Source of the DNA: a virus
Direction: 5' to 3' (one strand)
DNA: 29,816 nucleotides
IMG/VR virus record: IMGVR_UViG_3300027917_000133
Coordinates: 1-29,816 of that record
Made by a program: the position numbers and the translations under genes. The notes beneath the pieces were generated by a model, which saw nothing but the letters and a program-made list of their open reading frames with translations, had not been told where the DNA came from and did no database searches. Within the stretch, counting starts at the first letter, position 1, and every line of letters starts with the position of its first letter. Of the stretch, positions 16,411 to 28,400 are shown one piece after another.

Positions 16411-19400
16411 TTAAATATTTTCTGTAAGTGGTCCAATAGATTTAAATCCAAATCCCCTCCTTTGAATTGTTGGGAATGTTGTAAGACCAGAATTAATCGT
16501 AAATCCAGAAACACCTATTGAAATTGATTGCGATCCCCTAGAAAATCCGGAAAGTTTACCCCAAGAGAAATTACCAACCCCACCATTTATAGAAAGTCCA
16601 GTTGTAGCAATTCCTACAATTGATGCTCCGGAGTCAACGTTGCAAGTTATAACTCCAACAGCATCGTTAATTCCACTAACATAGTAAATATTATCTAAAA
16701 ATGTTGTTCCAACTCCAACAACAGAAGTATTATTGTTGCCAATAGAAGTAACTCCATTTCCAACTTTTGTATTGAAAATATAAATTGGATAACCAGTAGA
16801 AATTCCAGAAGATGATATTAAAGGCAAATCTAACTTAAAGTTAATTGCTAGTGCTGTTCCTACTCCAACAGTTGTTCCAATTCCAATAATTGTTCCAACT
16901 GTACCCGCAATGTCAGTCAAATTAGTAATATTTTCATAAACTGGTTTAGGTGTAGGTATTAAAACTTGTGGTGGATTAGTACTTGTATATCCAGAACCAG
17001 GATTTGTTATTGAAACATCAGAAAGTGATCCATTTACTACGGAAATTGATGCAGTAGCAGGAGTTCCTGCTGTAACTGATAATGTTGTTCCAAATCCAAC
17101 AATAGATGCTGGTGGATTAGAAATCTTCACTTCTACAAAAGAACCAGTGTATCCGCTACCAACATTATCAATTGTTAATGATTGGATAGTACCAGAAACA
17201 GAAACAACCGCAGTAACTGCTGCAGAAACAATATCTGGATTGCCAGATACAATTAAAGCATCAAAATCTATTTCAATTGGTGTAATACCTTCATAATTAA
17301 AGAGAGATATGGAGTCTACAAACAGTTCAGTATCATTTTCTCCAAAACTCTTAATAATTTTGGCAGTTGGGTAAACCTGAGATTCTATAGAATCTCTTGC
17401 TTTAGAAACAAAACTTCCATTAATAATTTTATCAACTTTTTGTTTTTCCCAACTAATAGGTTTATAGTTAATAGAATCTACTCCTTGATTAGCGTATAAA
17501 TTTGTTTCTATAGTGTCTGATGAAACAATATCTGATACAAATCTGGGATCTTGACTAATTGTAGTTTTTGGAATAGGAGCATTATTTTTAAAGACCTGGA
17601 CACTATCTCCTATCTTTATAGTTTCAACTGTGCGAACTTGAGAACTATCTTCAGAACTTCCTCTGTAGAAATAAACTGCTATATCGTCTTCTTCTTTTGG
17701 TGGTTCATTAAATGTAAATGAAGTTCCTCCTTCAAATTGATAGGATTGCCCTGGTGTTTGTAATATACCGTTAATAAAAATAATTAAAATAGCATCAAGA
17801 TTAATTAATTGAGAATCTGGATCACTACCATCTCTTTCAAAACTTAGTAAACTGCCGTTGTAAAATAATGGAAATCTAACCCTAGAACCATTTTGATATT
17901 TTTTGATAGAATCAATATAATCTATTGTTCCAAATTGAATAGCTGAGAAAGAATCTGTAAATGTATCTAAAATTGTTATTTCAAATTCGGAAATAGGACT
18001 TGAAAGTCCATATGCAGTTACTAATCCAACTGGTTTAACAACATCTCCAGGTCTAAATCCATATCCACTCCTTATGATTGAAAAATCAGTAACTTCAAAT
18101 AATGTTGATCCTATTCCAACAGTTGAAGATGCACCAACATTAATATCTACTAATAGTCCAACTCCAGATTCAGTTGTTGACCCCACACTTAATCTAGAAA
18201 CACCAACCACTGGCAAATTGCTATAACTTGGTGAAGATACATTAATTGTGGGGTTAACGTATCCAGTACCTCCATCAATAATAGTAAAGGACAATGTTCC
18301 CCCAGCACCTACAGATGCACTAATAGTTGCTGCTAATCCAGTATGTCCAGGTTCTGACACTAAAACTGATACTGGAGTCCTATATCCAGATCCCCAATTT
18401 CCAGTATCAGAATCTCCAGGTGTTCCAATACCGATAGAGATAATCGATCCACCAACACCCACTGTAGCGGTCACAGAAGCGCCTACAAGAGGTGCGTATC
18501 CTAAACCTCCACTAGATCCTACAGATACAATTAAACCACCTCTTGGAAGTTGATTTAAATTAACATCAACATCAGATACTACTATAGATCCATTAGTCGA
18601 TGTAATTCCAGAAAAAACAACACTAGATATTCCAGAAATTTGATCTTCCTGTATTATAAAATTATTATTTGGATTATTTTCGGTGGTTGGTGTTTGGTAT
18701 ATTCCATTAATAAAAACAAGACCATTTGATCCACTTGTCCCTAATCCAACAACATTACTTCCATTGACTGATAGTGAATAAGTCTGTCCTATTCCAGTAA
18801 ATTTTTCAGAAATATTATCATAAACTTTATTTTCATCATAATTTTTTCTTAAAAATACTCTTCCAGAAAAATAATCTCTGGGACCTTCTAACCCATCAAT
18901 ATCAGAGAATAATCTATCCTCTAAACTTCCTCTAGGAGGAGTTGAGAAATAAATGTTACTTCCTTTAATATTAAACGATCCTCGATACACTGAAGCAATA
19001 CCGGCATTAGAGTGATTTGTTGCCGATGATCCAACAAAACCTCTCTCAACGTTGACTAAAGGAAATGTCCCCGCAAAAGATATTGGACCAGAATAACTAG
19101 TTCCTAATCCAACATTAATAACTTTCATATATTCTTCATCAACTTTGAGAATATCTCCAATATTAATTGAAGATATGCCACTCAGTGCAAAAGTAGTTGC
19201 TGAAGTATCAATTGGACCACCATTATCAATAGTATAATTAAGTAATGCATATGTTATTGGTTCTTGAATTACATTACTGATAGATATAATACTTTTCTCA
19301 TTCTTTTTAACCATTTCAAATTCATGAGCATTGCCAGAACCTAGAGAAGTGAAAGTAACTGCAATTCCAGAATTAACATATTCTTGTCTTGTTGCAATTT

Positions 19401-22400
19401 TAAATTTATCATTATTAATTTTAATAGCATATACTCTATCCGGCAAAATATCAGTTACGATTCCAACATAACTTAAAGTTGATCCTATACCAACGGGAAC
19501 TACAGAAACTCCTTCAAAAGTTGTATTTGGAGTATAAATTAATTCTTCTCCAGTACTAAAGAAATGATTTGGAATTGTAAATTCTCCAGTTGTAGGATTT
19601 AACACTGTTGAATTTGATGGGTTAAAGGTTTTAGAAAAAATCGGCGTCCCTTCATAATTTAAATTAAAAACCACCTTATCAATTTCATCATCATTAACTG
19701 ATAAAAACTTAGAAACTCCAACAGTTTCTAATATATTCGAATACTCTAAGTTTGGTGCAATATTAGTATAATCATTTTCTCTATAAAAACTTTCATTAAA
19801 GTTTAATATCTCAATATTGCTTCCTTCAAAATGAGAGTCTGGATAAAATTTCAATACAATTTCGGATGCATCTATTTCTCCACCAAAAGTTCCTATTCCA
19901 AGAGTACTTCCTATTGAAAGGAACGGATATTGCATTGTACTAACATTTGTACCATCAGAGATCAACATTACTTGATGTAATGCACTTGTTTGTCCAACAC
20001 TAATTCTTACAGTAGATTTTACTGAAGCGTATGAATCTTTACTACGTGATAGAATAGTAGACGCCGTAGAAACAATTGTATATGAAGAATCAAATTTAAC
20101 TGTATTCTCAAATTCATCAATTTGTCCAGATTGTTTAAATCTATATGTTTGAATGCCAACAGACGTTGTACTAAATCCGATATTTTTTGTTCTTATTGTT
20201 ACCTCATTATTTGAAGTATTTGTATAATTAAGTGATATAATATCATTACTTATTGAAGAAGTAAATGTTCCTATAAAATTAGAACTTAAACCACTATCAG
20301 TATCAAAATAAAATTCTGCTATGTGAGTATCAATCCCATCGTGGTCAATGAATAATTCCACATAATTCATTTCTCCAGATACATTGTCAATTATATGAAC
20401 AATAGAATGTAAAGACTCTAAAATAGAAGTTGGTTTTTGTATTAAAGTAGTAGTTAATCCTGAAGAAACTGTTTCGGTAACCCCTATTAAATCTACAAAT
20501 CCAATTGCCGTAGATCCAATACCAGATGTAAAGTTGTTAAAAGTATTATACAAATATTTTATATTATAACTTGCCAGAAAAGAATCGTTTGGTTCAAATT
20601 GCAAATAATAATTTTCAGTATTTTCATCATAAAATCCAAGAAAACTACCAAAAAGATTTGTTTCATATCCACTTTCTGAAGATAGACCACTATTAATCGT
20701 ACCTTTTTCAAAAGTAAACATCTCAGAGTCATTATTTAAAATAATTATTTCACTAAATTGATATTCTGTATTATTTTTATTACTTACTTGTATCAAGTAA
20801 CGATTGAATTTTCTGGAAAAATTAATATTATCAATGTTTGTGGATGAATTTAATTCAACCTCCGATGTTGAAAAATTGCTACTAATGTCATCTATATTCA
20901 AAACTCTATTACTACTTACTTTAAAATAGTCTGTTAGTTTTTTATTTTTTAATTTTAAAAATTTTGATCTTCCAGAAAAAACTTCAGTATCTATTGCGAA
21001 ATCAAAATTATTAATCGTATCTACTCTCAAATCTTCACTAAGACTGAGAATAGAGTCAAAAAATTGCTCAGAATTTACTGAAATCGAATTTAAATTTATA
21101 TTATTAATAACTTCAGTATCTGCAAAGTTTTTTAAACCTGATGGATGGAGTATATTATTAACAGGGCTTACAATATCTTCCCATTCTTTAGTACTTTTTA
21201 CTGAATATGAAAGATTTTGATAATAGTCATTATCTGCAATTACTTGATTATCTTCATTAAGTTTTCCAATATCATCATACCACCCAACTCTAGTTACATT
21301 TCCATAACTAATATTAAATTGTCCAGAAGATTCTTCTATCTTATTAATAGTGGCTATAGTACCAGATTGAGATCCTTTGATAGTATCACCAACTTGCAAA
21401 TTATATAATCCAGAAATTTTAATGTAGTTTTCATTTGATTCTACAATAGTTAAGTCTTCTAAAATAAACGTATTTTGAGTTTTAACTAGTAAAGTTTCTC
21501 CAATAGTAAAAGTTGTAAAATCTTGAATAATTTTAAATTGTGGATAATTAGAAAAATTAATTACGTTTCCAAAATTATTTTCAAAAGATTTAGGTGTGCC
21601 TGCATTTGTAGTTAGTCCTGAAATATCATATCTTAAAATTGCAGATGGAACTGAGGTTGAAGGAGTATAACTATCAACTGTAAAGAATTGATATCCATAG
21701 TCTTCTGAATTAAATCCCGTACCTTCTTCACCTTCTTTTTGTATTCCTTCAACAAAAATTTTATCGTCAGTGGCAAAAGGTTCTATTGAAAATCCAGATG
21801 ACGGCGTTAGTAAATAACAAGTGACAATTCCAGAAGAGGAATATTCTACAGTTTTAATCCCTACACCGTTAGTATTATTAATAGATCTTAAGGTAATAAC
21901 TGATTCGGGAAGTCCTTTTGGAGGAACTTCAACTACAACAGATTCAATTGTGTTAGATGCAGATGATAAATTAACCTTCAATACTCCAGAATCTATTTTT
22001 TCTCCAGTAGAAGTATCAACAATTACTAAATCTGGAGTAGAAAGATAATTCCTTCCACCATAAAGTACCTGAACAGAACTGATTGTGTTTGAATTTTCAA
22101 TGTATGCAGTCTTAGACACAGAAGATTCTGGTCTCAAAGTTTTGTCAGATGAATATTCAAATCCTTCATTTACAATTCTAACTTCATTAATTTTTCCAAT
22201 TGATTTGGAGTTTGGTGTAATGTAAGCACCGCTACCAGAAACAGAATCTACCGTATCAAAAATAGGTAATTTTTTATAATTAAATCCCGGAGAAAGTATT
22301 CTTACTTTTTCTATCCCGCCTGAAGCAGAGGTAGAAGAAGTTGTATATTTTAAAATATCACATTCTTCCAGAGAATAAGAATCTTTTTCTGGAATATCTG

Positions 22401-25400
22401 TTAGACAAATATTAAAGGTTGTTGATCCGACGCCAAAAACTTCGTAAGAATTTTGATATAAACTATCACTATAAACTATTTTTGAATATTCTTTAACATC
22501 TTTATCAATTGGGGAAATAATTCCAGATTTTTCTAACCCATAAAAAAGAATCGATGGTATGTTATTACTATAATTTATTGTTACCGTAGCATTTGTAGAT
22601 AAACCAACTGTTCCAACTCCACTGACTGTAAATGAATTGGTTGTCCCTATAGAAACAAACTCATCATAAAATTCATTGTCGTAAAATATTTTAAAATTAT
22701 ATCCAAATAAAGAAGAATCACTCACATCAAAAACTACATTATTGTTTTTTATAGCTAGTATAGGTGGATTAACTAGAGAAATTGTTTGCGATGACCCACC
22801 AGAACTATTGAACGTTATTGTATTGGGAGGGTCTCTTCTTGCAGCATCAATATAAGTTTCTGATAATTTAATTTTATTGCTATCTACTTTATAAACATAA
22901 TAAAAACCTGTCGTCAATCCGGATATAACTGTATCAGCGGAATACTTTACTTTATCACCTGTTTTTAATTTATGAGAATTGATAGTTATTACACTTGTAG
23001 AAGTGTCAACTCCAACTGAAGTAAAGTTGATTGGATTTACTAAAACATTGTTAGTGGTTGGTTCTCTTAAAATCTTAACAGAAATTGATGTTCCTATACC
23101 TACTGACAATTGAGGAGAAACAAATAAAGATATATTATCTCCATTAGAAAGATTATGATCTGTTGATATTGATACAGTTGTAATAATTTTGTTAACATCA
23201 CCTTTTATTTGAGTAAAATTAGATTCTAAAGAATATTCATTATCGTAAGAACCTTGAATAAAAGATGTAAAGAATAATCCATTTGTTGATGTTGTTAATC
23301 CTATTTGAGTTACAATTCCAATATGATCAGTTGATTTTTTAATAATATAAACAATTTGATTACTTCCAGTTGACGGAAGATCAAATGTTGGTCCTCCAGA
23401 AGTATCACTTACAACAAAATTGCTTCCCCCACTAGAAGGTTTTCTCAAAGTAACTGCTTGATTTGTTCTAAATGGATGATTTGGCAAATATATTGATTGT
23501 GTTGGTATTAATACAGTGTTGTTTGTTTGAACTCCTACGTTGTATGATACTTCTACATCTGTACCTGAAGTAGTTCCTATCCCAATTGAATATGATGGGT
23601 TAAAATATACTAGATCATTTACCTTAGAATCAAAATAATCAGTAGATTTGTCGATTGTAAAAGAATCCGAAACAAAATAAACTGGAGTAGTTGCAGTTTG
23701 AATAGCTATTGATTCATTACTAATTGCTCTAATTATATTTTGTCTGTTAAAAATATTGAGAATAGATAGTGTACTTGAACCTATTTGTATACTACTGCCA
23801 ACAGAAATGTTTTTTGGAATATCAGACACATATACATCTGTTACTATACCGCTAGATAAAGATGGAATATCCTTTAAAAGAGATGTAGTAAAAGATGTTA
23901 CTCCAATTTGGTTAATTCCATTTAAATAACTTAAAGATCTTGAAAATCCAGAAACACTTACATAATCCAAATTATTTAAATTATGTGAAGGAGATATTTT
24001 TACTTTTATTTGATTTCCATTATCCCATTCAAAAACAACATCACTGTATTCTAAAGTTGTATTTTCTAAGTTTACAATTTCTTTTCCCTCAAGTTCAGAT
24101 ACTTTAGCGATTAATCCACCACCACCTGTTTCAGTTTCATCAAATATTAAGGTATCTCCAACTTTATAGTTATCCCCAGAACTAATAATATTAAAATTCT
24201 CAATTGATCCAGAAGTAACAGATTCAACAACACAAAATTGATTTATTACTTCATTGGATTCAATAATAAAATCGTTACTAGCGTTTTTGTCACTAAGTTT
24301 ATAAGGAAATGTATTTCTAATTAAAGACGAATTATTAAAATTATATGTTTGGTCTAAAAATTTATTGTCTTCTATAAATTTTGATCTATATCTATTTCCA
24401 ACAAAGTAAGGAAACTTTCCTACTGTTTCTCCATCATCATTTTCCTCAGTCGTTGCGAAATAAGCATAAACTCCTTGAGGAAAATCTTTTGTTATGCAAA
24501 ATCTACCATTATATTCATCAAGATCTCCAGAATTTGTAAATTTGTAATCCTGTACAAAAAACCCGGGACTAAATCCAACTGGCCTATCTTCTATATTAGA
24601 TATGTTCAATGAATAACCAGGTTCTAATCTTTTTACGTTAGTACTAATTCCCGGATTTGAATATCCATATGAACCATAAATTGGACTTCCATCATAAGCC
24701 CATCCAATAATTGGAGAATGCTTGTCAGTATTGTTATCATTAAATTCATCTTTGGTTTTTTGAAAATGTCCACATATTCCATATTGTAAATTATTATATG
24801 ACGATTTTAAAATTTCATTTGTTTTTACCCTTAAAGAACTTGTATCACTTATTGTTCCATATAAAAAGTTATCATTAACTGTAAGAGATCTTACCTGACA
24901 ATCAAATACTGCATTTTTACCTGAAGGGACAACTTCTATTCTAGTGTCGTTAGTTGAGTATCCAACTCCAGTATTTACAACTACGATATCGGTTAGTTTA
25001 TTATTAATTACAACTGGTTTTAAGATAGCTCCTTTACCATTTCCAGATAAATCTACTACATTAATATCTGGGTTAGAATAATATTCCGATCCACCAAATT
25101 GAACAGCAACATCTACTATTTTTCCACCAATAATAACTGGTTTACATTGAGCATCTTTGCCATTTTTTACAGAAATTATGGGTTTTTTATGATAATTTAA
25201 AATATTTGATCCATAACCAGTTCCTTTTTCATAAACATAAATTTTAGTTATTTCTCCTTTTACGACAGGAGTACACTCAATAGTCCCACTATATTGATCG
25301 GTGCTTAATCCGATTGAACTATATTCTACTTTAATACTTATTTCTGGATCACTAAAAATATGGTATCCACTACCAACAGTTGTTCCGAGTCCAACATTTA

Positions 25401-28400
25401 ATCTTCTTTCATAATTTGTTAGTATAGTTCCACCAATTCCAGCATTTGCAAGTTTAAAAGAATTATCATCTATTTTTAAAATATAATATTGATTTTCGGT
25501 CGTTAGTCCTACTAATGGATTCTCGGTATTAGAATATTTAATTTTTTCTCCATCATTAAATCCGTGATCGGGGAAAGAAATTATATTGTTTGACGTAGAA
25601 ATTCCACTTGGCAAAACCCTAAGTTTTCTATTTTTATATCCGCTTCCACTATTAAGAACTTTAATCTCACCTAAAGTACGTCTAACATCAGTAACAAATT
25701 TCTGAATTCCTGAAGCATCACTATTAGTAAACCCTATTGTGTTTATTCCAGATCTGTAATCCGCAATAGAAGGATAAAGACGAATTGTAAAATTATTTAC
25801 ATACTTTGCATAATAAGTTGTCTCATCTGCTAATGTTCCTGTGCTAACGGTGTTTGATCCTAAATAAGTTCCAATTCCAACTTTTATATTATTAAGAGAA
25901 CGATATGTAATTTCTTGTCCATCAATTAAATTATGTTCTGTTAAAAATGTTATTGTTTCTGTAGTAACATTAACTCCCCCACCAGAAGTAGACAAACGAG
26001 CATCAAAATCTATTTCTCTTCTTTTTCTTTCCATAACAGGTTGAAAAACTGCACCAGATCCATTACCGCCAGTAAGGGCAATAGAAACAATTACATCAGT
26101 GTCAAAATTTTGTGGGGTGACATAAATCTTCTCTACAGATCCACTAATACAAGGTTGAAGTAATGCACTTCCACTAGAAAGAGTTAATACTGGTGGATTT
26201 ATGACATCATAATTTTTACCTCCATTTAAAACATTGACTTTTTCCAATGGACCATAATAAATTTTATTAATTGTTTTATAATTAAAAATTTCAACACCAT
26301 TAACTAATATTCCTACAGCACCTGGAGGAGTTTCATCAGACTTTCCATCTCCAATATTAACGTTTAATGGAAATTTTCTAAGTATTTTTTGTGGTGATAC
26401 TACACCTTCTTTTTGAGAATTTAAAGTAAAATTATGAACTCCTCCAGTTAAATCACCAAAAGTTAAGTAATTTGTTGTACCTACTACAGATTTAGAAGGA
26501 TACAATCTGATTTCAAAATTTTCTGATAAAACTTCAACATAGTAAATACCTTCCACCAAACCAGAGATTGGAGTATTTGAAGGTTTATAGTATACTTCAT
26601 TCCCAGTGAAAAATGAAACCTTGCTGGAAAAAGTAATTTTTGAATATAAATTTGTTTCTGTGTTTAAATCACTAACTCCAAAAGCATTATATGAAAATAA
26701 AGACTTTGTTATCTGGTAAGATGGTAATGAATTTGATGCAACATACATATAAGCGTCTTTGCTATCATCATAAACATTTTGAATGTCACTTGTAATTGGT
26801 TCAACTTCAAAAGGAACTAACGTTGAATTTGCATTTTTGATTTTTCTTCTAATATCATATCTAGACCCAGAAGAAAGTATTAAACTAGAATTAGTCGTAA
26901 TTTCATATAATCCATCACTATTAATAGAAATAGAATTTATTCTTAGATTACTTTGAACAACTGTCAAAGTATTTCTAAATAATATTTCTATAAAATCTCC
27001 TACCTTTAAACTTGAAGAATCAACAACACTTTTTAATGTGATTTGAGAAGTAGAGACATTAGGAACAAAATTATCAATTATTTCATATCTTGAACTTGTG
27101 TTATAAATCCAACTATTTGAAAAAATTTCCTTATAAGATTTATTTGTATCTGGATTTTGAATAATTTTTCCAATATTTTTTATACCTATTTTTTCTCCCA
27201 CAGAAATTGTGGAATTAGATGTGATCGAATTATATCCAGATAAAACACCGGTTAATCTCAATACAACTTTTTTCGTTTTATCGCCATTTTCATAACCAAA
27301 ATAAGTATCTTCTGAAAAAATTGTAGATGCGGTATCAATAGGAGAAATTACGCCACTACAACCAAAAAATTGATTGATACTTTTATTTGTATATTTAATA
27401 ACATTATTTCCAGAATATATTGTTCCTGTTTCTGGAAATCCTATAGTAGAATCTACTGTAATTACAGAACTTCCAATACTAACTGTTTCAATATTTTTTG
27501 TGCTACCAGTAATTTTAAATTCACCTGTTATTGGTGTAGGTGGATCATCGTACCCAATAAAAAGTAAAAGTTTATAATATGTTTTATTTTTTCTTCTGAT
27601 TATTTCTACTTCAGATACAGATGCTGTAGTATTTGAATCAGTAGTTCTTGTAATCGTCTGCCCTTCTAAATTAGTAGGATTTCCTGATACTGCATCACAT
27701 AAAATAATTAATCTTCTTATATAATTTGCTGAAGATGGTTTAATAAGATAATTTTCAAGATTAATTATTTTTGGCGTCTCTCCAAATAAAATGTTAAAAA
27801 GAATTCTAAAAGACTCTTCAGTTCCTTTTGTCTGATAAAGAGTTCTTGCTTCCTTTATAAAATTACCTACATTTAAATTAGAAACAAAATTTGTGCTCTC
27901 TAAATCTGGAGTTAAAGTATATTTTATTTTTTTGTAAAATTCTTGCAAAAATAAAGAACTTAAGTTCTCTACCTTTGATAATGCGTCGTGAGTTGAAGAA
28001 TCTGAAGTTGAAAATACTAATTCTTCGAAATTTAAATCTTGATGATAGTTAGTTATACCACTAAATCCACGAATACACCCAGTAAATGTATTTGTAGTTA
28101 TTCCAGTATAAGTAATAATTTCATCATCAATCTTCAATAATCCATATTTTTGTGGAAATCCTTTCGTACTATCAACTTGAATTGTAGTACTATTAGATAA
28201 GATTCCTGTAGAAAGAGATGTAAATCCAACAATTACTTCTGGAGTTAAATTATCAACTTTTAAATATTGATCAAGATTATCAGTAATATCAATAGGACCT
28301 CCTTGATATTCCTGAGAAATGTAATATTGTTTAAAGAAGTCCACAAATTTTGGACTTTCATCTAAAATAAATTCTGGAAGTTGATTGTCAATTATTTGTT

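Noticed and set aside
18248-18553. Plus-strand 101-residue Pro-rich reading frame
   Set aside because: Opposite-strand shadow of Gly-rich repeats in the gp7-like gene (GGN read in reverse gives Pro codons).
27370-27577. Two overlapping plus-strand frames of 65-67 residues
   Set aside because: They overlap each other in different frames within the gp7-like gene, with no start signal and no coding character.
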